A stretch of DNA of 64,000 nucleotides from positions 434,001 through 498,000 of the forward strand of contig NZ_LT963430.1 of assembly GCF_900199405.1 (NCBI RefSeq), read 5' to 3'. The notes under the pieces were generated by a model. That model was given only the letters and a program-made list of their open reading frames with translations, was not told where the DNA came from and did not search any database. The stretch is from Beduinella massiliensis. Its GTDB lineage: Bacteria; Bacillota; Clostridia; Christensenellales; Aristaeellaceae. Both the position numbers and the translations under genes were made by a program. Position 1 is the stretch's first letter. Every line of letters begins with the position of its first letter. Shown piece after piece: positions 54,013 through 63,574 of the stretch.

Positions 54013-55992
54013 ATGCAGAAGCTGAAACTGGAGGACTTTTTGCACTACCAATACGCGTCCGAGCTCTCCTTCGCGCCGGGCGGCGCACACGCGGCGTTCG
54101 TGGTGACGCGCGCGGACGAGCAGGAGAACAGCTACAGGGGCGCGCTGTACGTGCTCGAAACGAAGAGCGGGGAGAGCCGCCCCCTGACCGCGCGGGACGG
54201 CAGCGGCTACTTCTGGGACGGCGAGGACGCGCTGGTCTTCCCGGCGCTGCGCGAGCAGGCGGACAGGAAGCGCGCGGAACGGGGCGAGGCGCTGACGGTG
54301 TTTTACCGCATCGCCCTTTCGGGCGGCGAGGCGCAGGAGTGGCTGCGCCTGCCGTATCGGGTGAAGAAGGTCAAAAAGCTCGCGGACGGCCGTCTGGTGA
54401 TGGCCTGCGAATGGAAAATCGGCGGGCCGGACTTCGCCAGCATGACGGACGCGCAGCGCGAGGCTGCCCTCAAGGCGCTGGAGGAGGAACGCGATTACGA
54501 GGTGCTGGACGAGATCCCCTTCTGGGGCAACGGCCAGGGCTTCATCAACAAGAAGCGCACGCGCCTGCTGCTGTGCGAGCCGGACGGCGGCCGGACGACG
54601 TTCCTCACCGCGCCGGAGATGGACGTGGACGGCTTTGAGACGGAGGGCGCGCGCGTCCTCTACGTGGGCGCGGCCCCGCAGGGCAAGCGCGGGGTCACGA
54701 GCGGCGTGTACCTGATCGACGTGGACGGCGGGCAGGAGGAATGCCTGCTCGCGGACGGGCGGCTCGAGGTCGAGCGCGCCGCCTTCTGGCAGGGCGAGGC
54801 CGTATGCCTGGCGACGGACATGGCGCGCCACGGGCTCAACGAGAATCCGGCGCTGTACGCGCTGCGCGGCGGCGAGGCGGTCAGGCTGTTTAGCCGGGAC
54901 GAGGCGCCGGGCAGCAACGTCGCGGCCGACGCGCGCTATGGAAGCGGCTACGGCGTGCGCTTCGAGGGCGGGGACCTCTACTACACGAACGCGCACCACA
55001 CGGACACGCAGCTTCTGCGCGTGAAGAAGGACGGCTCCGCCGAGGTGCTCGTGGACGGCGCGGGCTCGATCGACTGCTTTGACGTGTGCGATGGGCGCAT
55101 CCTGCTGGTGGGCATGCGGGGGCTTTCATTGCAGGAGGTCTACGCCCTGACGGCGGAGGGCCTTAAGCAGCTGACGAACCTGAACGGGGACTTCCTTAAG
55201 ACGCGCACGCTCTCCATCCCCGAGCCGCTGACCGTGGAGTCGGACGGCGTCGCCATCGAGGGCTTCGTCCTGAAGCCCGTGGACTTCGACCCGCAGAAGC
55301 GCTATCCAGGCATTCTGGACATCCACGGCGGCCCGAAGGTCGCCTTCGGCAGCGTGTTCTTCCACGAGATGCAGGTATGGGCGAACGACGGCTACTTCGT
55401 CTTCTTCTGCAACCCGCGCGGCGGAGACGGCCGCGGCGACGCGTTCGCGGACATTCGCGGCAAGTACGGCACGATCGACTACGACGACCTGATGCGCTTC
55501 ACGGACGCGGCGCTCGCGCGCTATCCGCAGCTCGACCCGGCGCGCCTGGGCGTGACCGGCGGCAGCTACGGCGGCTTTATGACCAACTGGATCATCGGGC
55601 ACACGGACCGCTTTGCCGCCGCGGCGTCGCAGCGCTCCATCGCCAACTGGATTTCCAAGACGAACATGACGGACATCGGCTACTACTTCAACACCGACCA
55701 GCAGCTCAGCACGCCCTGGGAGAACCACGAGAAGATGTGGTGGCATTCGCCCGTCAAGTACGCCGACCGGTGCGTGACGCCTACGCTCTTCATCCACTCG
55801 GACGAGGACTACCGCTGCTGCCTGGCCGAGGGGCTTCAAATGTTCACCGCCCTCAAGTACCATGGGTGCGAGGCGAGGCTTTGCATGTTCCGCGGCGAAA
55901 ACCACGAGCTGTCGCGCAGCGGCAAGCCGAAGCACCGCGTGCGCAGGCTCAGGGAGATCGGCGGTTGGTTTGACGAGCACCTGAAAAAGTGA
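54013..55992 (+). CDS. S9-family (prolyl oligopeptidase-like) serine peptidase
   Basis: The 659-residue protein has an N-terminal beta-propeller (about residues 1-400) and a C-terminal alpha/beta-hydrolase domain with the catalytic serine in GVTGGSYGGFMTNW (about 513-526), the aspartate in IHSDEDYRC (about 595-603) and the histidine in GENHELSRSG (about 626-635). This is the acylaminoacyl-peptidase/dipeptidyl type. No signal peptide is present, so it probably trims peptides in the cytoplasm. GGAGG lies eight bases before the ATG at 54013. Confidence 0.9.
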   Translation: MQKLKLEDFLHYQYASELSFAPGGAHAAFVVTRADEQENSYRGALYVLETKSGESRPLTARDGSGYFWDGEDALVFPALREQADRKRAERGEALTVFYRIALSGGEAQEWLRLPYRVKKVKKLADGRLVMACEWKIGGPDFASMTDAQREAALKALEEERDYEVLDEIPFWGNGQGFINKKRTRLLLCEPDGGRTTFLTAPEMDVDGFETEGARVLYVGAAPQGKRGVTSGVYLIDVDGGQEECLLADGRLEVERAAFWQGEAVCLATDMARHGLNENPALYALRGGEAVRLFSRDEAPGSNVAADARYGSGYGVRFEGGDLYYTNAHHTDTQLLRVKKDGSAEVLVDGAGSIDCFDVCDGRILLVGMRGLSLQEVYALTAEGLKQLTNLNGDFLKTRTLSIPEPLTVESDGVAIEGFVLKPVDFDPQKRYPGILDIHGGPKVAFGSVFFHEMQVWANDGYFVFFCNPRGGDGRGDAFADIRGKYGTIDYDDLMRFTDAALARYPQLDPARLGVTGGSYGGFMTNWIIGHTDRFAAAASQRSIANWISKTNMTDIGYYFNTDQQLSTPWENHEKMWWHSPVKYADRCVTPTLFIHSDEDYRCCLAEGLQMFTALKYHGCEARLCMFRGENHELSRSGKPKHRVRRLREIGGWFDEHLKK

Positions 55993-56032
55993 GCAGGGAT
56001 AGCGCGGCTCGCGGGAGAGGACGACTTTTTCC

Positions 56033-56061
56033 TTGCAAATTTTCGTGCGCTGTGCTATCAT
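56033..56061 (+). promoter_or_regulatory. serS promoter
   Basis: TTGCAA (56033-56038) and TATCAT (56056-56061) are 17 bases apart; the transcript would begin near 56068. Confidence 0.65.
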
Positions 56062-56067
56062 GTCTGC

Positions 56068-56293
56068 ATTCCAGATATCGCGTTTGAGAAAAGAAAGTGC
56101 CTTGTTCCTGTGCCAAGAGAGCCTGCGGGGGGTGCGAGCAGGCGGCAGGGCGGGCGATTCCGCTTTTCGATGCGGGCGGCGACGAGCCGCCGGGGCGCGC
56201 CCCATACAGCGCCGAGAGTGGCCGGCATGCCGGCAAGTTGGGTGGCAACACGGAGTCGCTTCGTCCCATGCGTGGGGCGGGCGGCTCCTTTTT
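56068..56293 (+). promoter_or_regulatory. T-box riboswitch of serS
   Basis: The leader contains AAGAGAGCC (56115-56123), typical of T-box stem I, then the T-box sequence GGGTGGCAACACGG (56240-56253) and a terminator GGAGTCGC..GCGGCTCC-TTTTT ending at 56293. Uncharged tRNA-Ser should bind and favour the antiterminator, allowing serS transcription. I could not fix the specifier codon by eye. Confidence 0.75.
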
Positions 56294-56326
56294 GTACCAC
56301 ACGAAGACGACGAGGAGGAAACGAAC

Positions 56327-57604
56327 ATGATCGACATCAACCTGATCCGAAACAACCCCGACCTTGTGCGCGAGAACATCCAAAAGAAGTTCCAGGATCA
56401 CAAGCTCCCGCTGGTGGACGAGGTCATCGAGCTGGACCGCGCCAACCGCGCCGCGATGCAGCAGGCGGACGCGCTGCGCAACAAGCGCAAGGTGACGAGC
56501 AAGGAGATCGGCGGCCTGATGGCCAAGGGCATGCGGGACGAGGCCGAGGCCAAGAAGGCGGAGGTCGCGGCGATCGCGGACGAGCTGGCCGCGCTGGAGG
56601 TCAAGGAGGAGGAGTACGCCGCCGAGATCAAGAAGCGCATGCAGGTCATCCCGCAGATCATCGACGAGAGCGTGCCCGTGGGACGCGACGACAGCGAAAA
56701 CGTGGAGATCGAGCGCTTCGGCGAGCCGGTCGTGCCGGAATTCGAGGTGCCCTATCACGTGGACATCATGGAACGCCTTTCCGGCATCGACCTGGACAGC
56801 GCGCGCAAGACGAGCGGCAACGGGTTCTATTACCTGTGCGGCGACATCGCCCGCCTGCACTCGGCCATCCTCTCCTACGCGCGCGACTTCATGATCGACC
56901 GCGGCTTTACCTACTATGTGCCGCCGTTCATGATCCGTTCGGACGTGGTGACGGGCGTCATGAGCTTTGCCGAGATGGAAAACATGATGTACAAGATCGA
57001 GGGCGAGGACCTGTACCTGATCGGCACCAGCGAGCACTCGATGATCGGCAAGTTCATCGACACCATCCTGGACGAGGGCGAGCTGCCGCAGACGCTGACG
57101 AGCTATTCGCCCTGCTTCCGCAAGGAGGTCGGCGCGCACGGCATCGAGGAGCGCGGGGTGTACCGCATCCACCAGTTCGAGAAACAGGAAATGATCGTCG
57201 TGTGCAAGCCGGAGGAGAGCATGACCTGGTACGACAGGCTCTGGCAGAACACGGTGGACTTCTTCCGCTCGCTGGACATTCCGGTGCGCACGCTGGAGTG
57301 CTGCTCGGGCGACCTAGCGGATCTGAAGGTCAAATCCTGCGACGTGGAGGCCTGGTCGCCGCGCCAGCAGAAGTACTTCGAGGTCGGCAGCTGCTCCAAC
57401 CTCGGCGACGCGCAGGCGCGGCGCCTGGGCATCCGCGTGAAGGGCGAAAAGGGCAAGTACCTGCCGCATACGCTCAACAACACGGTGGTCGCGCCGCCGC
57501 GCATGCTGATCGCCTTCCTGGAGAACAACCTGCGCGCGGACGGCAGCATCGCGATTCCCGGGCCGCTGCAGATGTACATGGGCGGCAAGGCGCAGATCGG
57601 CTGA
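56327..57604 (+). CDS. serS: Seryl-tRNA synthetase
   Basis: The enzyme charges tRNA-Ser and tRNA-Sec. The 425-residue protein has the N-terminal tRNA-binding coiled coil (about residues 30-100) and the class II core: LIGTSEHSMIGKF (about 230-242), motif 2 YSPCFRKEVGAHG (about 262-274) and motif 3 NNTVVAPPRMLIAFLENN (about 383-400). GAGGAGGAA precedes the ATG. Confidence 0.95.
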   Translation: MIDINLIRNNPDLVRENIQKKFQDHKLPLVDEVIELDRANRAAMQQADALRNKRKVTSKEIGGLMAKGMRDEAEAKKAEVAAIADELAALEVKEEEYAAEIKKRMQVIPQIIDESVPVGRDDSENVEIERFGEPVVPEFEVPYHVDIMERLSGIDLDSARKTSGNGFYYLCGDIARLHSAILSYARDFMIDRGFTYYVPPFMIRSDVVTGVMSFAEMENMMYKIEGEDLYLIGTSEHSMIGKFIDTILDEGELPQTLTSYSPCFRKEVGAHGIEERGVYRIHQFEKQEMIVVCKPEESMTWYDRLWQNTVDFFRSLDIPVRTLECCSGDLADLKVKSCDVEAWSPRQQKYFEVGSCSNLGDAQARRLGIRVKGEKGKYLPHTLNNTVVAPPRMLIAFLENNLRADGSIAIPGPLQMYMGGKAQIG

Positions 57605-57707
57605 GGGCCGAAGCGTATCCGCCGGCATGGGCGGCGTCCGGCCGGGACATCCCCTGGCCGGATGATTTGGGTTTGGAGGGCCGCGCCCTCCAGGAGGAGG
57701 TAGGCTT

Positions 57708-58607
57708 ATGCGCATCATCGACACCCATTGCGACACGCTCTACATGCGCGCCCTGCAAGAGGAGCAGCGCCCCTGCGTGACGCTGGAGGCCATGCGCGCG
57801 GGCGGCGTGAGCGTGCAGACCTGCACGCTGTTCGCGGGCTCGCAGGGCCCCAAGGGGCATCCCTACGAGAAGGCCATGGCGCAGGTGGCGGCCCTGAACC
57901 GGCTGCAGGCGGACGGCTGGAAGCGCGTGGATTCCCCGCTCGACGCGAAGGACGGCGAATGCGCCGTGCTGATGTCCCTGGAGGGCGGCGAGATCCTGGA
58001 AGACCGCCTGGAGCGCGTCGCGGAGTTCCGCGGCTACGGCGCGCGGCTCGTCGCGCTCACCTGGAACAACGAGAACCTCATCGCATCGCCCGCCAAGGGC
58101 GGCTCGAAGGAGGGCATCAAGCCCTTCGGCTGGGAGGTGCTGGGCGAGATGGCGCGGCTGAACATGGCCGCGGATACGTCGCACCTGAACGAGCGGGGCT
58201 TTTGGGATCTGATCGAGCGCCACGCGCACCCGCCGATGGCCTCGCACTCCTGCTGCGCGAAGCTGCACCCGCACTTTCGCAACCTCACGGACGAGCAGCT
58301 CAAGGCCCTGATCGAGCGCGGCGGCTGGGTGGGCATCAACTTCTACCCGGCGTTCTTGACCGGCGGCGAGGCGACGGTGGAGGACATCGTGCGCCACATC
58401 GACCACGTGGTGCAGATGGGCGGCGAAAAAAACGTGGGCTTCGGCTCGGACTTCGACGGCATCGAGCGCACGCCCGTGGACTGCGCCGGACCGCAGGACT
58501 TCCCGAAGATCCTGGACGCGCTGCGCCGCCTCGGCTACCCGGAGGAGACGGTTCGCGGCGTCGCGGGCGAGAACTTTATCGAATACTTTCGGCGGATAGA
58601 GGCGTAA
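57708..58607 (+). CDS. Membrane dipeptidase-family (M19) zinc peptidase
   Basis: The 299-residue protein has the M19 metal motif DTHCDTLYM at the N-terminus (residues 5-13), SLEGGEILED (about 89-98, metal Glu), ASHSCCAKLHPHFRNLTD (about 178-195, metal His) and VGFGSDFDGIE (about 243-253). These enzymes cut dipeptides, including those with a D-residue. No signal peptide is seen, so despite the name it is cytoplasmic here. AGGAGGTAGGCTT precedes the ATG. Confidence 0.9.
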   Translation: MRIIDTHCDTLYMRALQEEQRPCVTLEAMRAGGVSVQTCTLFAGSQGPKGHPYEKAMAQVAALNRLQADGWKRVDSPLDAKDGECAVLMSLEGGEILEDRLERVAEFRGYGARLVALTWNNENLIASPAKGGSKEGIKPFGWEVLGEMARLNMAADTSHLNERGFWDLIERHAHPPMASHSCCAKLHPHFRNLTDEQLKALIERGGWVGINFYPAFLTGGEATVEDIVRHIDHVVQMGGEKNVGFGSDFDGIERTPVDCAGPQDFPKILDALRRLGYPEETVRGVAGENFIEYFRRIEA

Positions 58608-58619
58608 GTGGAGGAATAC

Positions 58620-60080
58620 ATGGAACAAAAGGCAAAAGAAGAACAGGGCTTGACGGCGCACCTGCGGGGCGCGCTCCATGCGCTCACCGGGCGGACCGGG
58701 TTTTGTACGGCCTTTCTGCTGCTGTGGTTTTTTCAGCGGTATTACGTGCAGCAGTACAGCGACATCCTGACGCATATCCTGTTTCCCTGGGCGGCGGCGC
58801 TGGCATTCCCGATCCTGACGCTGCGCCGGGTGCCGAAAAAGAGGGGCTTCCCCCTCCTGATCGCGCTGTTCGTGTGGTATCTGGTCTGCTGTTTTTACAA
58901 CCGGCAGTACAGCTTTTACATCAACGAGCCTTTCTGGTATCAGTTGATCTTCGCGTTCTTCATCTTCTATCCGCAGGAGGAAGACGGCGGGACGCTGCGG
59001 CGCATGAAGGCCGTGCTCTACCCCTTTATGGCGGCGTACGTGGCGCTATGCTTTGCGGGGTTCTGGGCTGCTTTGGCGGATGTATACATCCCCAACGCGG
59101 GCGGCTCCGCGCTCGGCATTGCCGCGGGAAGCGGCTACCGCATCGAGCTATGGTGTCAGCCTAACGTCGCGGGCGCGCTCGCGGCGCTCTCCGGGCTGCT
59201 CTCCGGCTTTTTCCTCTACCACAGCGGCCGCGCGGAGCGCGTGCTGCACGGGTTTAACATCGCCGTGACCGTGCTGACGCTGGCGCTCACCCAGTCGCGG
59301 ACGACGGCAGTCGCCTGGAGCTTCTGCCTTGCGCTCCTGGCTGGACGCGCCCTGTTTTACAGCCGCATCTCCCGGCGTACGGCGGTGCGGGCCGCGTGCG
59401 CGGTGCTTGCGGGCGCGGTGGTGATGGGCGCGGGCTGGGTCGGACTCAAGGAAATCTGTTCCGGTTCCCTTGCGGTCATCAGCCGCCTGCGCACGGAGGC
59501 GGCGGTGACGGAAGAGCCTGCTGCTGAACCGGTGGCGCCTGCGGCCGAGACGGAGGAAAATACGGACGCTTCAGCGGCGGCACCTGCGCCGGTTGCGGCG
59601 CCTGAGGCGCCGGCCGAGGCCGAAATTGAGCTGGAAAGCCGGGATTACGGCTCCATGTACGAAGTCATGCCGCGCTTCCGCGTGTGGCTGGGCTCGCTGC
59701 GCATGCTGGCGGACCGGCCGGACACGCTGCTGTTCGGCGTCACGCGCAAGGGCCTTTGGGAAAACGTCGGCGCGTACGAACCGGAAATGTACGCCCTGAC
59801 GCACCTGCACAACGCCTATTTGCAGACGCTGGTGGCGGGCGGTCTGCCCTCGCTGCTGCTGCTGATCGCCTTCGGCGTAGTCGTCGGCAAACGCGCGTTC
59901 AAGCTGCTGTTTGGCCGCGGCGGCGTGCGCGGCGGGTTCATGCTGAGCCTGGCGCTGGTGCTCGTGCTGGTCTGCTGCACGATGGAAAGCTACATCATCT
60001 TCTCTGAAGACCTGGTTAACGTGCTGTTCTTCTTCGTGTGCGGCTGCGTGATGTCGCTATCTAAAGAAACGGCCCGATGA
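58620..60080 (+). CDS. O-antigen ligase/polymerase-like membrane protein
   Basis: The 486-residue protein has about ten membrane segments and the Wzy_C/WaaL hallmarks: LTLALTQSRTTAVAWS (about 220-235) and a large outer loop ending in HLHNAYLQTLVAGGLPSLLLL (about 399-419). The outer loop includes an unusual Ala/Pro/Glu-rich linker (about 295-338). Such proteins join or polymerise surface glycans. ATG 58620 is preferred over GTG 58608, because the GTG overlaps the GGAGG that serves the ATG. No other glycan genes are nearby. Confidence 0.75.
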   Translation: MEQKAKEEQGLTAHLRGALHALTGRTGFCTAFLLLWFFQRYYVQQYSDILTHILFPWAAALAFPILTLRRVPKKRGFPLLIALFVWYLVCCFYNRQYSFYINEPFWYQLIFAFFIFYPQEEDGGTLRRMKAVLYPFMAAYVALCFAGFWAALADVYIPNAGGSALGIAAGSGYRIELWCQPNVAGALAALSGLLSGFFLYHSGRAERVLHGFNIAVTVLTLALTQSRTTAVAWSFCLALLAGRALFYSRISRRTAVRAACAVLAGAVVMGAGWVGLKEICSGSLAVISRLRTEAAVTEEPAAEPVAPAAETEENTDASAAAPAPVAAPEAPAEAEIELESRDYGSMYEVMPRFRVWLGSLRMLADRPDTLLFGVTRKGLWENVGAYEPEMYALTHLHNAYLQTLVAGGLPSLLLLIAFGVVVGKRAFKLLFGRGGVRGGFMLSLALVLVLVCCTMESYIIFSEDLVNVLFFFVCGCVMSLSKETAR

Positions 60081-60111
60081 ACGGCATTGAATCATGAAAG
60101 GCGGTCTGCCC

Positions 60112-60984
60112 GTGCCTACGCTCTACGTCGTCGCGACCCCCATCGGCAACCTTTCGGACATGACGCCGCGCGCGGTGGAAACGCTGAGGCGCTGCGCGTT
60201 CGTCGCCGCGGAGGACACCCGCGTCACCCAGAAGCTGCTGACGCACTTTGAGATCGGCACGCGGCTGATTTCCAACCACCAGCACAACGAGCAGCAGCGG
60301 GCGGGCGAGCTCGTCGCGCGCATGCTGGAGGAGGGCTGCGACGCGGCGGTAGTGACGGACGCGGGCACGCCCTGCATCTCCGACCCGGGCTACGTGTTCG
60401 TGCGCGAGGCGGCGGCGGCGGGCATCCCGGTGCTCGCGGTGCCGGGGCCGACGGCCATGGCCTGCGCGCTGTCGGTGAGCGGGTTCGACGTGCGCGAGTT
60501 CGCGTTTTACGGCTTCTTGCCGCGCCCGGCGCGCGAGCTGCGCGAAAAGCTGGTCTCCATCGCGCGCGGCGGCGTGCCCATCGCGGTGGTGCACGAATCG
60601 CCCCACCGGGTGAAGGACCTGCTCGGCGCGGTGTGCGAGGCGCTGCCCGGCTGCTGCGTCTGCGCCTGCTGCGACCTGACGAAGCTGCACGAGAAGACCG
60701 TGCGCGGCACGGCGCCGGAGGTGCTCTCGGCGCTGGAGCAAAACCCCAAGGCGGAAAAGGGCGAGTACTGCCTCGTGCTCGACCTGCACGACGTAAATCT
60801 GCCCGCGCCCCCGGCGGAGACGAGCGCCAGCCTGGAGGCGCAGCTCTTCGAGCGCCTGCTCGCGGGCGAGGACTTCAAGGACGCGGGCGCGGCGCTGCAG
60901 GCGCAGGGCGCGAAGCGAAATGACGTGTACCGCGCCGCGATGCGGGTGAAGGAATTCCTGGCGGAGTATGGGGCCGAACGCTGA
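60112..60984 (+). CDS. rsmI: 16S rRNA (cytidine1402-2'-O)-methyltransferase
   Basis: RsmI methylates the ribose of C1402 at the decoding centre. The 290-residue protein begins PTLYVVATPIGNLSDMTPRA, then AAEDTRVTQKLLTHF (about 36-50), VTDAGTPCISDPGYV (about 81-95) and the SAM-pocket PGPTAMACALSVSGF (about 110-124). GTG at 60112 is chosen because AAAGGCGG lies about seven bases upstream and the family starts at PTLYVV; ATG at 60094 would add six residues. Confidence 0.93.
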   Translation: MPTLYVVATPIGNLSDMTPRAVETLRRCAFVAAEDTRVTQKLLTHFEIGTRLISNHQHNEQQRAGELVARMLEEGCDAAVVTDAGTPCISDPGYVFVREAAAAGIPVLAVPGPTAMACALSVSGFDVREFAFYGFLPRPARELREKLVSIARGGVPIAVVHESPHRVKDLLGAVCEALPGCCVCACCDLTKLHEKTVRGTAPEVLSALEQNPKAEKGEYCLVLDLHDVNLPAPPAETSASLEAQLFERLLAGEDFKDAGAALQAQGAKRNDVYRAAMRVKEFLAEYGAER

Positions 60985-61000
60985 AGGAGGGCGCTTACAG

Positions 61001-63283
61001 GTGCGAAAGACGCAAAGTAAGGTCTATTGGCGCTGGGTGTGCTCGTACGTCGTCATTCTTCTTCTGCCCATGTTCCTGTGCCTGGCGATTTTCACGCAGT
61101 CCCGCGAGATGATCGCGGCGGAGGTTCGCGAGGTGAACCTGGAATCCCTGCGACGCACGCAGACGCTGACCGACGCCTCGCTGACGGAGGTGAAGGCGAC
61201 GCTGAATCTGCTCGTGGCGGACCCCCGTGTGCAGGCCATCGCCCATAACGAGGGCGCGTTCACGGCGTATAATTATCTCTCCATGAGCCAGATTCAGGAG
61301 CAGCTCATCCGGTACGTATCGGTCAACCAGAACCTGAAGAATCTGTTCATCTACTTTGCCGCGCAGCAGTACACGATCAACCAGGACGGCTGCTACACGC
61401 TCAGCGAGCTGCGCTCCTATTTTGACGTAAACGGCGGCCCGCCCAGCGAGCGCTTTATCCGCATGCAGGAGAGCGGAAAGGAAAGCGGGCTGTGCCGTAT
61501 CGCGGACGAACGCACGGGCGAGCAGCACCTCTATCTGTTTCAGAGCGTAGCGCCCGCGGTCAGCACGCGCTATGGCAAGACGCTCGTCATCGCGGAGCTG
61601 AACGCGGAAAAGCTCTTCCCGACGGAGAATTCGGAGGATACGCGAAGCTTCGTCTGGCTGGACGCCTATCCGGACTATGAGGTTCTGGAAGCAGCGGGCT
61701 TTACGCGCGCGCAGGTCGACGGGCTGCTCAGCGGCGGCGAGAGCGCGTCCATCGTGCAGGACAAGAAGCTGCTCGTCACCGTGGCGTCCCAAACGAAGCT
61801 GTTTCATTCCTTCGTCCTGATTTCCCTGCGCAAGCTGATGGAAAAGCCGAACCGCCTGCAAATGGTGTTTTTTGTGCTGTTTTTCTTCTCGCTGGCGATC
61901 GGTTCCGCGCTGGTCTGGACGTTTGCACGCCGGCAGTACCGGCCTCTGAACAAGCTGATCGAGCTTTTGCCCCGCGCGTCGCAGCAAAAGGGCGGGAGGC
62001 TCGACGAATACCGCTATCTCGAAGAGCGGCTCAGCGACGTGTACGGCGAGAACCGGAACTACGAGAGCAGGCTGCGCCAGCAGGAGAGCGCGATGCGCAA
62101 GGTCATGCTCGGCCGTATCCTGCGCGGGCGCGTGCGCTCCATGGAGTCCGTGGACGAATCCCTGCGATTGCACGGCATTCAGTTCCCGAGCCATGAATTC
62201 GTCGTCACGCAGCTCACCCTGCAGAGCATGGAGCTGACGGACAGCGCGGAGCAGAGCGAAGAACGTGAATTTGAGCTGACGCACTTTATCATCCAGAATG
62301 TATTTGAAGAGCTCGTCCGCGCGCGTCACTGCGGATACCTGATCGACATGGACGGCGCGTTTGCGATGGTCGCCTGCCGCGACCCCGAAGCGTCGGGGGA
62401 CTTTGAGGACGCCATGTACGCGGCCGCCTGCGAGGTGGTGCGCGTGCTGAAGGAGAATTTCCGCGTGGAGCTGTTCGCGGCCGTGAGCGGCGTCCACTTC
62501 GACGCCATGGGGCTCGCCGCCTGCTACGACGAGGTGACGGAGATGACGCAGTACGCCGAGCTTGTGGAGGCGCACGCGCCCGTCATGCGGTACAGCGCGT
62601 TTAATACGTCGGGCGAAAACGCGGACGCGGAGGTCGCGATGGCCGAGGGCGTGGCGCATTTTTCGCTGCTCGTGCAGCAGGGGGCGTACGAACAGGCGAT
62701 GGCGTTCTTCGATTCGCTGATCGATCAGTACCTGCAGATGGATTTGAACAGCCTGAACGTGGCAAAATGCCGGATGTTCGGGCTGATCAACCAGCTTGTG
62801 CTGGCTTTCGAGGGGTTAAAGGGTCAGGTGGATGCGCAGCTCTTGGAGGAGCTTGACCCGGCGAACCGTCTGATCGGCGTGGAAAGCATCGCGCAGCTCA
62901 AGCAGGAGATGCGCGCCCTGATGGAGGCGATTACGTCGCGGCTGGCCGCGCAGGACGGCGACAGCACGCAGAGCCGCGCCCAGCAGGTCATGCATTACAT
63001 CGACCTGCACTATGCGGATCCAAATCTGAGCGCTACGCTCGTCGCGGACGAGCTGGGCGTGAACCTGACCTATCTCTCGCGCGTCTTCAAGAAGCAGACG
63101 GGCATCGGCATGCTCGCGTACATCCATCAGGTTCGCATCGAGAAGGCGAAGGAACTGATGCGGCATACGGGGGACAGCATCAAGACCATCGCGCAGAAGG
63201 TCGGGTACAGCAGCAGCATGATGCTGATCCGCGCGTTCAAGCGCTACGAGGGCGTCACGCCGGGCCAGTATCGGGGCGAGTAA
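61001..63283 (+). CDS. Membrane-bound AraC-family sensor-regulator
   Basis: The 760-residue protein has a membrane segment near residues 12-32, an extracytoplasmic sensor (about 33-285), a second membrane segment (about 291-312, MVFFVLFFFSLAIGSALVWT), a cytoplasmic linker and a C-terminal AraC domain (about 660-760; LSATLVADELGVNLTYLSRV and SIKTIAQKVGYSSSMMLIRA). This one-component architecture, common in clostridia and Paenibacillus, controls adjacent LplA-type sugar importers. Start GTG 61001 has AAGGAGG ten bases upstream. The binding-protein gene at 63575 is the likely target. Confidence 0.9.
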   Translation: MRKTQSKVYWRWVCSYVVILLLPMFLCLAIFTQSREMIAAEVREVNLESLRRTQTLTDASLTEVKATLNLLVADPRVQAIAHNEGAFTAYNYLSMSQIQEQLIRYVSVNQNLKNLFIYFAAQQYTINQDGCYTLSELRSYFDVNGGPPSERFIRMQESGKESGLCRIADERTGEQHLYLFQSVAPAVSTRYGKTLVIAELNAEKLFPTENSEDTRSFVWLDAYPDYEVLEAAGFTRAQVDGLLSGGESASIVQDKKLLVTVASQTKLFHSFVLISLRKLMEKPNRLQMVFFVLFFFSLAIGSALVWTFARRQYRPLNKLIELLPRASQQKGGRLDEYRYLEERLSDVYGENRNYESRLRQQESAMRKVMLGRILRGRVRSMESVDESLRLHGIQFPSHEFVVTQLTLQSMELTDSAEQSEEREFELTHFIIQNVFEELVRARHCGYLIDMDGAFAMVACRDPEASGDFEDAMYAAACEVVRVLKENFRVELFAAVSGVHFDAMGLAACYDEVTEMTQYAELVEAHAPVMRYSAFNTSGENADAEVAMAEGVAHFSLLVQQGAYEQAMAFFDSLIDQYLQMDLNSLNVAKCRMFGLINQLVLAFEGLKGQVDAQLLEELDPANRLIGVESIAQLKQEMRALMEAITSRLAAQDGDSTQSRAQQVMHYIDLHYADPNLSATLVADELGVNLTYLSRVFKKQTGIGMLAYIHQVRIEKAKELMRHTGDSIKTIAQKVGYSSSMMLIRAFKRYEGVTPGQYRGE

Positions 63284-63331
63284 AGGCTGCGCGGCCCCTG
63301 ACGCCGGATCAAAGGTCAAAAAGAATCGATG

Positions 63332-63362
63332 AACGGAGCGGATTTTTTCCCTCCGTTTTTTT
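63332..63362 (+). terminator. Terminator after the AraC sensor-regulator
   Basis: AACGGAG (63332-63338) and CTCCGTT (63351-63357) form the stem, ending in a T-run. Confidence 0.75.
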
Positions 63363-63406
63363 GTGCTTCGGGTAAAAAATGCGTGACCAGAGGGGATGAA
63401 AAGAAA

Positions 63407-63458
63407 AAAACAGGCGATCTTATTCCCGGAAGGATCGGAAAATAGGTAGAAAACAGGC
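63407..63458 (+). promoter_or_regulatory. Direct repeats, possible AraC-type binding sites
   Basis: AAAACAGGC occurs at 63407-63415 and 63450-63458, 43 bases apart (about four helical turns), followed by GAT and AAT. They lie upstream of the promoter for the binding-protein gene, where an AraC activator would bind. Confidence 0.35.
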
Positions 63459-63483
63459 AATGAAACTGTGAAAAATTGATAGA

Positions 63484-63512
63484 TTTACAGATGAAAAGCA
63501 TATGCGTATACT
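63484..63512 (+). promoter_or_regulatory. Promoter of the third solute-binding-protein gene
   Basis: TTTACA (63484-63489) and TATACT (63507-63512) are 17 bases apart, 62 bases before the start codon. Confidence 0.65.
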
Positions 63513-63574
63513 AAATACCAGCACACGGCGGCAGGCAAACAGATCAGCCGTCGAACGAAGGAGGACCTACACAG

